From assembly GCA_000310025.1 (NCBI GenBank), contig FN649726.1, positions 299,434 through 357,022 on the forward strand: DNA of 57,589 nt. Reading direction: 5' to 3'. The number at the start of each line of letters is the position of its first letter. The stretch's first letter is position 1. A model generated the notes under the pieces. That model ran no database searches, was not told the DNA's origin, and saw nothing but the letters and a program-made list of their open reading frames with translations. Below, piece after piece: positions 34,101 to 45,500 of this stretch. Made by a program: the position numbers and the translations under genes. The stretch comes from Ectocarpus siliculosus (Eukaryota > Sar > Phaeophyceae > Ectocarpales > Ectocarpaceae).

Positions 34101-34405
34101 NNNNNNNNNNNNNNNNNNNNNNNNNNNNNNNNNNNNNNNNNNNNNNNNNNNNNNNNCCCATTCACCCCCCAACGACAAGGGCGTGGTACCCCAGGTTCCC
34201 TTGTTTTAATTTAAGGTCAGCCCCCCCCCCCCCCCCCCCCCGACCCGCACGCCCGCGCACATCCCTTTCCGCTTTGCGGCCATCAATGCAGTTCGAGGGA
34301 GAGCGGATGACGTCAACCAATGAGCGACACTGCGTTAACAGCGTCAGCGTCAAGTTTCAGAAGGGTCCCATCCCAGAGGGCCTCGAGGAGGACAAGGTTG
34401 TTTGA
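31175..34405 (+). CDS. msrB: Methionine-R-sulfoxide reductase B
   Basis: Exons 31175-31279, 32196-32314, 32688-32726, 33112-33199 and 34292-34405 join in phase into 154 residues, the usual single-domain MsrB length. It reduces the R epimer of methionine sulfoxide in proteins. Visible landmarks: two zinc-binding CxxC motifs ([13 protein letters not shown] and [14 protein letters not shown]), the [12 protein letters not shown] segment, the [17 protein letters not shown] active-site region with the catalytic Cys in RHCVN, and a VKFQKGP end. The catalytic residue is Cys (TGC), so it is not a selenoprotein. The frame is open upstream to an ATG at 30980. That longer form would add a 65-residue Arg/His/Ser-rich extension (RRLFLTISFLKRFLLPSAS), possibly an organelle-targeting peptide. 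Intron 1 carries a MITE with telomere-like repeats, and intron 4 contains an N gap. Confidence 0.95.
31908..32125. mobile_element. MITE-like element, copy 3 (family A), with telomere-like interior
   Basis: The inverted ends share a perfect ATGGGGGGCCCTCTA, followed on the right arm by AGTGCCGGTTGAATAGTG, the family-A end. The interior includes a (TTAGGG)n tract. It lies in MsrB intron 1 and has no coding capacity. Confidence 0.75.
31996..32058. repeat. Interstitial telomere-like repeat
   Basis: GGGTTAGGGTTAGGGTTAGGG-type units, about four perfect, followed by degenerate GGGATAGGGTGTGCGTTAGGG units. The six-base TTAGGG form is seen rather than the plant-type TTTAGGG. Confidence 0.95.
33715..34241. 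other. Assembly gap with corrupted flanks (MsrB intron 4)
   Basis: 100 Ns lie at 34057-34156. The clean sequence CCCATTCACCCCCCAACGAC at 33648 recurs at 34157, immediately right of the Ns. Left of the gap, sequence after the C-run (33715-33734) decays into homopolymers. Right of it, the 64 bases before the C-run (34221-34241) are degraded and the sequence after it is clean. Confidence 0.85.
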
Positions 34406-37282
34406 TCAAAGAAGAGCAAGGTGGTTTGATTGGGGAGAACAAGCTGGCGTGACCATAGAAGAGCAACGTAGTTCGATTAAAAATATTGTTGGGTTCTGTG
34501 TGCTCGTCCATTGGTAAGACTGGTCGGTTCGTGAGGCAAGTGGGACACCGATCGGGAACTCGGCAGAAGGTCGTTGCTTGAGGTCATTCGGTTGTTGGAT
34601 TTCTCTTCAGAGAGCCTTGGGAAAGGACAAGATTGGTTGGAACATTCGGTGGGTGGGGGCTATGGACCGCCCAAAGGCATCTCGTTTCATTGTCAGACAG
34701 CATAAATACAATCACAGAAATAGACTTACGTGTTTGAGAAAATAGATGCCACAGTCGAAGGGGAGGTGTTAAAATAGCGGTCTTGTGTATTGCCGCGCCT
34801 GTCGATGGAGGCGAAGGACCAAACAGGCTCTCATAAGCTTCCAGAACGTTGTGAATAGAGAGGAGCTATGAGGGATGCGCGGGCGGTAGTTCTGAAGAGG
34901 GGCTGCAAGATTTCAACGCTTGTTGCGGGAAAGTATTTTTGGGACAATAGAATCGTAGTAATTTCTGGTATCACAGCAAGCAGTAGAGGTAACTCGGGCA
35001 GATACTTGTCGCGACGACACCCGTTTTTCGGCCTCCTTATGCAGCAAACAATTTCACCTTCCTGAACACGAGGAATGGGCTTCCTCCCGCCGCTTCTCAA
35101 CGCGGACAGACAGCTGTCTTTGCGCAACAGAGAAGTGCACACATGCAGCGGGTGACACTCAACCCCCCCTTGCTGCGAAGGCTTCCAACACGTCTATTCC
35201 ATCTGAGGGATGCCTTAAGTGTATGTTCTCAGGACACAAGCAGAGGGTTTGGCAAAGACGTCTTGGATTTGCACGGTGCAGCCGTTGCTGCCTGGATTGG
35301 ACAGAATAGCGTCTTTACGGCAGGATCGCCACGAAAAAATGGTTGTCTCTCGTCCCGGGGTTGCTTGTAAGGAACGTTCCCCAGAACAATCCCTACATCG
35401 TCTGATCACACCTCCGTACTGTCCGAGAGCCCGCAAGGAATCTCAGGTGCGTGGTCATCCGACAACAAGATGGCCTGCCGGAAGAAAACACCAACGAGCC
35501 TGGAACCTCAGCATGGACTTGTCCACGGCGATTGAGAAGAACCAAAGTGCAACACTCTCCTGTAACGGCATACATAGAGCCACGCAGAGCGTCACACGCT
35601 TACGGCCAAACGCCCCGCAACCTCACCACCGCTAAAAAAAAAAAAAAACGCGCGCGCATCGACACAGAAGAAGCAAAATCACGCGTCCGCGTAAGCGCCG
35701 CGCCGCGGCAGGCAGAAAGCGAACAACGAGTATCATACCACCCCTCCTCTCTGGCAGAAACAACGTGATCAGAACGGCATAGGAGACCTTTCGAACGAAA
35801 ATCTGCTTAACATGTGGGAGAGAGATTTCCCTCCCTCTTCTTCCAGCAGTCTCTTGCTGCACGGTACCAGGCCGCACCCTCCCCTCAAAAACATGGAAAG
35901 CGTCAGTTGCAGTAGACCGCCGTTGTATAACAACACGAGAAACACGAAACAAAAGGAAACAACTACCCACGAAAGGTGTACTACTGGTCTTTGCTCCAGT
36001 GGACGACGGTATACAAAAGCCGGCGACGTATAGCCTAACGAAACACCGACAGGGAGTGCGAAAAAATAAGATGGGGCACACCAGCCCTCACATGCCTAAC
36101 ACAAGAAAAAATGCTCTCTCTCTTTCCTCTTGGACGAATTATTCAGCGATCCATGTAAGCGTGCATGTATGAGACCAGAAACAGAACAATTCTGTGTTGG
36201 AAATCTCGCGAGCATTGCCGACACGAAGAAGGCGGAACAACAACGATCCAAACGCAAGGCGAATAAAAAATGCAGCAGGTAGCAATAAACAATCGTTGCC
36301 TTAACACAAACGGAGACTTGATAAACAACAATGGAACTCAATAACGTCGACACAGTAAATACAGGAACCAGATCGAAGCGCACGAGCCTTCGGGACCAAC
36401 GCATGACATGCGTCTCCCCCTTAGGAATGGAATATATGGGTACCCCCCCCCCCCCCCAAACCCTCGCCCCTTCACCCCGAAAAAAGGCTACCCCTACAGA
36501 GTGCAACAACTGAACACAACACACTTTTTATCGCTAGAACGTGCTGTGTGATGCCACGTGCCCCCCCCCCCCTCTCTCGTTGTATCCCTCTACATTCCTT
36601 TCTCTCCAGTATGGGGTACGGGAATTCGAAGCAGACAACTCACATCACAATCGTTGCGATAGACATAAAAGGCAACTGAAAAAGTTTGAAAACGACAGGC
36701 ATCGAAAATCACGGCAGTTCATACGGAACCCCCGTCTACCCCATACTCCCGGTGCCTTGATATGTACAACAATGGACGAACTTGAGAGTAAGCGCCATAC
36801 TAACATTGCGTGACACTTGTCAGTGAGGGAAAGTTGGAGCTCTCCCCAGCCTAAATTTTCCTTTTACCATAATGTATCCCCTTCTTCGCAACACTGGTGG
36901 GTCTATGAAATGGAAACACACCACTCACGCGATGCCAGGCGGCACGAAATAATTGACAGCAGATATGCAAAAAAGTGTAGGAAACATTTTTAGGACAACA
37001 AATATCCTCATCCTGCATGGTGAACCAAGGTGCAGCCCGACCAAATCGCGCCCAAAGCTCCCCCCCCCCCCCCCGCCCCATCTCTCTTCTCTTGCTCTCT
37101 TCTCTTGCTCTCACCATTCGACCGCACCGAAAAATGAAACCGATTGCTCCACCACCCAGCGCCACGGCAGCAACGAGCCCTCCGAAGCATAAAAAATCGC
37201 GCAGAGCCTCTCCCCCTCCCCTCCCGCGCCCGAGGGATTCCCTCTCTAGAGAGCTTTCGCCCCCCTCCCCACCCCAGCCCTC
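34406..37282. other. Intergenic
   Basis: No supported gene. It contains A-runs, C-runs (36446-36459, 36561-36572, 37061-37076) and many short overlapping frames without motifs. The left part should hold the MsrB 3' UTR. Confidence 0.45.
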
Positions 37283-38135
37283 TCACAAAAACTCGTAGAT
37301 TTTATTGAGAATAGCCGCCTCATCAAGGTGAACCGCGCGACACTCCCGAACCACCGACGGCGCCGCCACCGCCCCCCCGTGGCAGGGAGCACGCCCTCCG
37401 CCACCGCTGGAAAACCCTTGGTCCTCCTCGCCGCCCTTGAGGTGAATCGCTTCCGTTAATGGTGGGAGTGACCACGTGCGAGAGGACGAGCGGGACATGC
37501 CCGATCGGGACCCACCCGATGCTCGTTGCTGTTCGTGCGTGCTGGTTTTGCCTCGTCGAGTGCCGGGGTCGCTCCGCCGCTGCGAGACGGCGAGCCCGAC
37601 CACCAACCGGCGGCATTCTCGCCGCCTGGCTCGCCGCCGCTCAGCCTCCTTCGCGGCCTCCATCGCCTCCGCAAGAATGCTCCACCAGATGACCGCCCGG
37701 CAAACGCGGGCGTCCAGCACGTGTGGGTTGCGCTTCATTCTCCTGCGGGACAGGACGGGGGGCGCGCGGGGGGGGTTGAATAGGCCGTCGAGAGGGCGTA
37801 GCCTTCTCGAGATAATTGGATGCTTGCGAACGTAGATTCTATTCTAACTGCCTGTGAGGTTTCCTGCGGATGTCGTGGGCAAGTCGTGGTTTTGGGCGAT
37901 GAGCATTGGCGGGTGGTAAAGGATGCAGCCCAACCGGCTCGCAGCACAAAGTAACTCAGAGGGGTTGCGGAAAATCGTCATGGTATGTACTTCCTCTGTG
38001 ACATACTTCCTCTTTATTTAATGGTTCATAATGGTTCATATTTTCATACAGCTGCACCTACCTGTGAAGGTCGTCCAACCGGCCCGATCGCAGGGTTTTC
38101 AGGACGTGGCCCACGTGATGTGCTGTGAACCACAC
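37283..38135 (-). CDS. Unrecognised - strand protein, last two exons
   Basis: Two exons, 38135-38062 and 37742-37283, join in phase 2 (CACAG|gtaggt, acceptor tcccgcag) and read VWFTAHHVGHVLKTLRSGRL, DDLHRRMKRNPHVLDARVCR, AVIWWSILAEAMEAAKEAER. A strongly basic helix (RRRARRREC), a low-complexity Ser/Gly/Arg stretch and a clean C-terminus (HLDEAAILNKIYEFL) with TGA at 37283-37285 follow. The first 70 residues look like a folded helical unit; the tail looks disordered except for its final helix. I do not recognise the family. Upstream exons lie at higher coordinates and were not found. A sense-oriented R1 repeat ends in a C-run about 62 bases before the first acceptor. Confidence 0.5.
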
Positions 38136-38197
38136 CTGACAGCAGCAATTGTAGAGTTCCGGCCCAGGTACAAACAGTTGCGGCGAGCACACACAGA

Positions 38198-38262
38198 GGG
38201 GGGGGGGGGGGGGGTTCACGCGACTGTAGATTTTTCTTTGCCGTTTGGCCATTGACCTCGCA
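38198..38262 (-). repeat. Dispersed repeat R1
   Basis: On the - strand it reads GATGCGAGGTCAATGGCCAA then diverged sequence and a 17-base C-run, in the sense orientation of the - strand gene, ending about 62 bases before its exon at 38135. Confidence 0.65.
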
Positions 38263-41200
38263 TCGGCCCTTGCCTACACCACATACTTGTAGAGCAGCCC
38301 CCGGAATTCTCGCGCTCGCCACGCGTGTGCCTCAATAACTGACTGGAGATGCCCTTGTCCCTTGCATCCGTGTCATCGCCTGGTGCCGTTACCGACCGAT
38401 CTTGGAGTATTATTCTTGGCTCTGTGGCGACTTTTGGTCTCCTACAATTTTCTCCAATGTCGTAGTATTTCGCGGTGGCGGTTTGTTTCTCGCATGGGGC
38501 TTGAGGAGAGGGGTCTTTTTTGTCGATACTTGCACTCGCAATCGGCGTCTTGTGGAACAAACGGCTTGGCTAGGTGGCACAACTCTCGTCGCCGCTACCG
38601 AGGGAATACATATTTTTTGGGCACCTCCTTGTACGTGTGTCCATGCGAAACCGCTGGAACTCAGTCCTTTTCTGCAACACCTCGTCCTCCAACTCCCCAC
38701 ATAACTTGTTCTGCCTGTCCTATGTTAGCACCATTAGCATCCAAACCTTCGGCACGTGTGCACTTGCCAAGGTATCAATACCAATCCTGTTCTTCTTGCA
38801 GTAGCGCGAGGATGCAAGTTTTACGAACCGGAGGTTCAGGTTTTTGTAATTTGAGAGAATGCCAAGCAACTGGGCCCAGCCTCTAGCACCACACGAAATT
38901 AAGCCCTGCCGATATGCAAACAGAGTACAGCAGTAACCTGTGCTCAATGTTGGCGACAAGATGAGATCTTAAGCATCGGCCCACAGCAGTGCTTCTAGCA
39001 GCGCCCGCTAGTGCAGCGATCATGTCATGAAGTAAGATGATCAAGGGGCTCGAGCTTCAACTCTACCTTGTACATGTCTACGCGGTAAAATTAACCGTCT
39101 TCTCCTGTTGTCCATCACCAAGTGGCAGCATATTCAACCTATTGTCACATCGTTGTGGCGCTATCTTTACATACAGTAGACTGCTTCAACTGCGGAAAGT
39201 GATGCATTTTCGTCCGCTTTTCGACACATCAAGCGAGGGAGCGTTGAATATCGGCCGACATAATAAAATCCCCGCCTGCTTTTTGCGAGGTTGAACTAAT
39301 GGGCGGATCAGATCAACATGTAACGTCGTGCGCGAAGGAACGGAATCGTCATGATCAGAAGAAAACCGCGATGCACTAAGTCTATGCCATCGTCGTCGGT
39401 CTTGTCGTACAGCACCATCCTGCAGGAGGTATTTAACTCCTCACTACTGCTGTACGACTGCTGTACATAGAGACCAATACATTCAAGAGACTGCTGTCGA
39501 AGAGGAGAGGCCAGTCCTTTGGTGCAGACTCTTGCTGCCTTAAAACAATAAATTACGAAAAATGTGTGTCTTCCGCGTCCAAACTGTCAAAACCACAGCA
39601 GCAGCAGCAGCAGCAGTGTGACCTTCTGTCGGCATGCCTCTCGACTCTCGACTTTTCAAGCTGCAGGTCCGAGTCTCTGCGTCGCCGACCACCCTTTCCG
39701 CAGACACCCAAAAGAACATCATCATGTGCATACAAGCAGTCGCAGTCGTGCTCGGAACCTGCGTAACTTGCTGTGTAACGGATACGCGAAGGATCGAGTT
39801 TTGATGCGGTGGGGGCTGCTGTGACAGCGTGTGTGCAGGACGTGTTGTACAGGGACGCACATGCTCCCTTCAAGCTATACGGGGTGCGGCGTCAGTTCTC
39901 GCTTGGTGTGAGCCATCAATCACCTGCGTGACGCCCAGCATCGTCGAGCACGTGTAGCCCGGTAGCCGTGTGTGCGGGTCCATCGCTCCCCCTCTTCGTG
40001 TCTGAAACACCTCGCTGGGATCGGGGACACGGCCGGCGCTGCCAGCTTGTCTCATCCTCGCTGTACACACCATGGCTGTAGGACGGGCGGCGTCATAAAA
40101 TGCGTTTAGTCAAAGAGTCTCCGGTAGCAGGTGGGTTGACAGAAACGCCGAAGCCAGCGCTACGCGTCGCAGCAGCGGCAGCAGCAGTAACGAGGTGCGT
40201 ACAGCAGTGGTTCAACAACAGTGACACGACGACGAGGCTGGGGTGTGTCTCCGCCGGCCTCGCATCTGAATGTGTAGCATACAACACACCATCTCATCGG
40301 AAAATCTTGAGAGTGTCTAGACCGCCGACAGCAGGTACCGACAAAACGCGCTCCGACGCCGGCACAAGTCTACGGAGCTACGCCCGAGATGTGTGCTACA
40401 CACGGCTAACATGGAGCAGCCAGCGCAACGGCGTCACAAGGTCGAACCCCTTCACCTGTATACCGCAGCTATCGCTGTTCTCTCTCACCAAAAAAAAAAT
40501 ACAGCAGCAGTGTTTGACCCTCATCAACACACCATCCTTGAACAAACCAAGAACGACTTCTCGACACGAAACCAGCGCCGACAACCAAATCATAGTACGG
40601 TCTATCGATGCACCTGCGGCGGAAGAAGTCGGCGTCGTGCTCGACGATATCGGTGCTCTAGAATATGACGTGTTGTGGTGTGTAGCCTGGTGGGTGCGGG
40701 CTGGTGCTCTCGATCACAGCAGCACGCAGGCAACATTCAAACGAATATATTCAAATGAACCCCTGATTTGTGTATAGGTAGACCTCAGCGTAGCGCATTT
40801 CTCACTGGCGCCCCGACAGCACCCACTACTAGGAGGCCTCGACCAACCGCAACATCGCTGGCGTACTTGGAGCTACTGCTGGTATCATGCCGAAGGCGCG
40901 TTGAAAACACGAACGCGTTGTTGACGGTGTATGTGTGCGCCGACGAACTTTGAATCCGGTAACTTTTGTCCTCTCCGCTGGTGACGCCTGGTGACGCCTG
41001 AGGGGTGAGGGTCGATTCCTTCGCCCTACCTTCTATGGAGCGGGAAATCCTTTGAACTCACCTTTAGTCCGGGCGACGTGCCCCCGACGCTGACGGAAAG
41101 AGGCAGAGCCAGGCAGGTCTCTGCGTGTGTGTGTGTGCGAGAGAGCAGACAGAGCTGTGCTGTGGTCGCAGCCTGCACTCGAAAATGCGCGAAGATTTGA

Positions 41201-41277
41201 TAGGGCGAACTGCGGACCCCCCGGTAAAAAAAAAACGCGGGGGCGTATGCATACCGTACATGACGTAAGACACCATA

Positions 41278-41525
41278 CCACCATCCGTGGGCCGATCTTC
41301 AAAGCTCGACTACGCCACGATCAAGAGGATGGATACATCAAACAGAACGGTTTCAGAAAGCTTTCAACGAGACGGTTGTAACGCTGCCATATTTGAGACG
41401 GTTCCTATGCGACCATTTTCGGCACCGCCCATCACTCTAAGACTTTCTGCTGTGAATTAACGTGCGTCGTTGAAATTGTGAAAGTCGCTCTAGCTAGGGT
41501 GTGTGATATCCCACCTCACGTATAG
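41278..41525. mobile_element. Diverged MITE-like element, copy 3 (family B)
   Basis: Shares GGGCCGATCTTCAAAGCTCG, GAACGGTTTCAGAAAGCTTTC and ATTTTCGGCACCGCC in the same order as the element at 17371. The right inverted end is much decayed. Confidence 0.55.
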
Positions 41526-41893
41526 AATAGACGGGACGAGGCAGTAGGATCGATTTCCCGGGGCTACTCAGGGCAGGATTCGTCGCGTACCGTAGTCAAC
41601 TGTGTGGTGGAGGCTTGCGAAATTAAAAAGGACGACGAGAGAGCAAGAAATTGGGAAATAACATACACACCCGCGCGTGCTGCCACTACTTCAGCTCACA
41701 AGCCTTACCTCGAAGCACTAAAGAGTGTGATACGGATTAAAACCACAGAGAGCTCGCCGTAGTAATTTTCGACAGAAGCCAACACTGCAGCAGCTCACTT
41801 CTGTACTACAGTTGTATTTGTACTCCTAACAGTCCTAACAGCGCCTTGGGGGATGTACGGCGGAAGCAGACCGTGGTACGAAAATAATGCAAG

Positions 41894-42032
41894 CGGAGGT
41901 CCCTACTTAGTGCCTGCATGTGCCCAGAAAATGACCGGCACGATTTCAAGTAAATGAAGAACAACTCTTGACATTTATTGTGCGTCCCCCGAAAACACTG
42001 GCTATTCAACCGGCACCAAACAGGGACCTCTA
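41894..42032. mobile_element. MITE-like element, copy 2 (family A)
   Basis: The left end GAGGTCCCTACTTAGTGCC is inverted relative to the right end, whose complement is GAGGTCCCTGTTTGGTGCCG. The interior shares TGTGCCCAGAAA and CCCGAAAAC with copy 1. Confidence 0.65.
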
Positions 42033-42518
42033 CTGCAGTACTTAGATGTCGTGCAAGACCGACGTGCCAAATTGTTCATTTTATCCTTCCTGCAGATTGC
42101 TGGTCATATCAAATACCTCTGTTGTCTGACCCTCACTACGGTCAAACCCAGTACCTGCCAGCACAACCAAGAATGCCTTCCGCCTAAGCACCGACGGGCA
42201 AAACGCGCGTCATGCTGCAAGCGCAGCGTAAGCCTCGCCTTTGCATACTTTGGAAGGCCGACGTGGCCCATCGAGGTGGTGCCGTACATTACGAGGGTAT
42301 CCATCTCGCCTTCCCGCATCCGGGAAAACAAAGCATGCAGGGCCAGGAACGTGCATTCATTTACAGCTTATATACACAGACGCACAGCAATATCCCCCCT
42401 CTCCCTCCTAAAAAGAAATCGAAACAATGTCGTGTTGCAGGGTAGCGAAAAGCAAGACCTGCCGCCAAACCACGCGAAAATTAACTCGTCGGAAACCAGC
42501 GGAACGAGGAAAAAACAG

Positions 42519-45500
42519 CTAGTCCTCCATAGATCTTCGAATCGCCTCCGCAATCAGCTCGTCTTCCGTCATCTCCTTTCCCTCCTCCCCCGCTTCCCCG
42601 CCCCCTTCGGAGGCCGGGGGCACCGCCGCCGCTGGTGCTGCTGCAGGTGGTGGCGAGGGAGCAGCACCAGCAGCAGGGGATGGTGCCGCGGGAGTCCCCG
42701 CCTGTCCGCCTGCAGGGGGTGCTTGGAAACCCTGTGCGGCGTTGGGTGGTGCGGCGTTTATTCCCGCCGCGAGGGCGCCTCCGAAATCCATCTGGGCGGC
42801 TCGCTGAAGAGCGGTAGGGTCCTGCATCATCTGTTGGGCCATCTGAGCCATCGCCGGGTTGTTTTGAATCGCTTCGAATGCCTGAGCCAGTCCGCCCGGT
42901 CGGGCCATCACGGACTGCGGAAAGTGTAGCGGGCGAAGGGGCGAACGGACAAGAGGTTTCGGAGCGTGAAGATTACATGCAGTAGAGGCAAAAAAAAAAC
43001 AAGCGCGAGACCAATACAGGGGTGCAGCAATAGCAGGAAGCGAACCTAGCAAATACCCGGATGTCGCCAAAAGCCGTGACCTGCTACATACATACACGAC
43101 CCCCATCCTTGCTGAAAACATCACACCCATAAAAACACACCTGCATCGCCGCCGCCATCTGCGGGTTACTCCTCATCATGGCCTGCACCGAAGGGTCGTT
43201 CATCATCCCCTGCATCACCGCCGGGTTCTGCGCCATCCTCGCCATCGTTGCCATGTCCGGCATCCCCCCTCCCCCCGTCCCGCCCCCGAACCCGGCCTGG
43301 GGAAACGCCCCGGGGGGAGGGAGCACCCCCAACCCCCCCGCGAAGCCGCCGGTGGACGCACCAGCAGCCGCCGGCGCTCCCGGGAGGGTTGCCAGAGCTC
43401 TCTGGATGTCTACGCGGCCGGCGGTAAGAACGTTCCAGGCCGCTTCGCTGGGGGCAAGGAGCCAGCTCTCTTGCGCGTCCCCGTGCTCGACGAATCCGAG
43501 GGCTCGCATGCAAGCCTCCCCGCCCGGCACCGCTCCAACCTGTACATAACGTACGGAGAGGAGGGGCGTAGCATGCAACGGGAAAGGTGATGTACTATTA
43601 CATCGAGCAGGATGGCGACGGTGAAAAGAGACGCGGTTGACTCCCCGCAAAGTCGTCGGAAGCGTCTCGCCGAAGTACAGAAGCAAAACAATCCAAACGG
43701 TGGTGATGCGGACGTACTATTACATCAATACCCAACACAGCAAACCAACGATCACGTGCGCCCAACCGGCACGGCAGCATCTCCACACGAAACGTAAGAT
43801 AACGCTTGAGACCGCGCGCCCCCACCCCACCTTCCGGCTGAACCCCGCGTTTGCTCTCTTGATCTTGCGGTACTTCTCCTCGGTCGGGTGTGCCTTGATG
43901 TTGTCGATCACCTTGGTAAGAGTCGTTAGGCACTCGCGCGCCACGCCCGCGGGCTGCCGAGACACCGTCGCCACGGCCTGCCCCACCGGGCTGCTGCTAA
44001 CCGCGCCTAAACCCAACCCGCTCATCGATTGCGTGGCGGCCGCAAGGCCGGCTGCGGGATTCGGCGTGGCAGGGGACGCCGCCGCCGCGGCGGCGGCAGG
44101 CGCCGTCGCTGCGGCAGCTGCGGCAGGCGACGGCGAGGGTGATGCCCCAGGCGCTAACACTTGGACAACCACGGTAAGGCCATCCTTGAGCTTGCAATCT
44201 TGGAGGGTCTGGTCGTCCTTGTTGAGGATGCGCCCCTGGAAGATGATGCGCTTCGGCTCGACGTCGAACTGCGACCTGTGGGGTCGGCGGAGGGGCGAGA
44301 GGCCAAGAGGAGGTTTCTCATCCGGACGACGCGTATCGATCAAATCAGTGTTTTCTGGTTGCTTGCCACGATTCACATGCTTACGAACGCTGGGTAGTTT
44401 GATGTTGTCCAGTTTGTCTTGAATACGACGCGTGTTGAGTAAAAAGCAGACGTGAATGAACGTCTTTGCTTGTAAGCTCTCGGAGAGTACCCAGCGGGTG
44501 TACAATATAGGGTATCCACTATGGATTGACGCGGAATTTTGACCTTTGAGGATTGATGCCAACATAAAGTACCGGTTGAGGGTTTTGACGGGAAAAAAAT
44601 TCGCACCGCGTGTGCCCGTTGGCACGTGGGAGGGAAAAAAAAAAATGGTGATGTAGAGTTGATGCGTTAAACGCCGGTCATGTGTTCACGACCCCGGGTT
44701 GGTTCGGGATGCCACCCAGGGACGAAATGCTGAAGCGAAGACTCACACTCCCAGGCTCCCAGGAGACTAGGTGTACCCCTCCGCCTCATCCCGCCGAACT
44801 TCCCTCTTTTGCCGCGGCGACTTCCCAGGCGTCAAACTGCCGTTGCTGAGTGAGGCAGCTGCTCGCTGTACTGCTGTGTACCGATGTCACTGCGGCAGCA
44901 GAGCACCAAACCCCGTGAGGGGGCGGGCGAAATGCACCTACTGACTGGCCAAGTCCGTGTACCCTCCCTTAATCCTCTATATGTGCTCCCTTCGAGGGCG
45001 GGACTCCCCCGATTACTGCCTATGCCCCTTTTTGCTGCTGAAAGCCCGTGCGCAATCGCGATGGCTCATCTACCGAACGCGCGCGCCGAACACGCGAGTC
45101 CGGCCACTGGGCCGCCGTGAGAACTGCCGAGACGTGTGTGTGCAGGGCCGCTAGGAGCAATCAGTAGGCATGGCCAATGTGTTCGCTGCTGACCGCGCTC
45201 CTTTCGTGATTTGGTGATGGTAACAGAGCACAGAGCAAGCGTGTGTGAGCCACAGTCTGGCGACATTTGAAGTGTCAATCTCTTCGCGTCGGTTTAAGTT
45301 TTGACGCTTTTTCACCAAAATTTCGCCGTCAGAGTTTTTGCCTCCAAAAACGCGGCGTAACCTCGTCACGTCAAAACTTCCTGAAATGTCAATCTTTCAC
45401 GTCATTTCAACAACACGTGGATTCCCTCTAATATGCCGTTGGAAAGGCACGGGAAAGACGATAGTACACTAGTTGCCTCTTGGCAAAACCGACTACCAAA

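Larger units (their letters stand above)
38136..42518. other. Intergenic, with remnants and repeats
   Basis: No supported gene. Contents: R1 (38198-38262); a possible decayed - strand coding fragment at 38720-38959 (NYKNLNLRFVKLASSRYCKK) of unknown origin; an 11-bp inverted pair GTCGTACAGCA/TGCTGTACGAC near 39404 and 39445; a (CAG)7 microsatellite (39597-39617); and MITE-like elements (41278-41525 and 41894-42032). Confidence 0.45.

Noticed and set aside
40100-40777. 225-codon + strand open frame
   Set aside because: No domain, mixed composition typical of random sequence, and CAG-rich stretches keep it open.
42051-42929. 292-codon + strand open frame
   Set aside because: It is antisense to the last exon of the UBL-PUB gene. 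GC-rich coding sequence opens the opposite strand, and the peptide has no motif.
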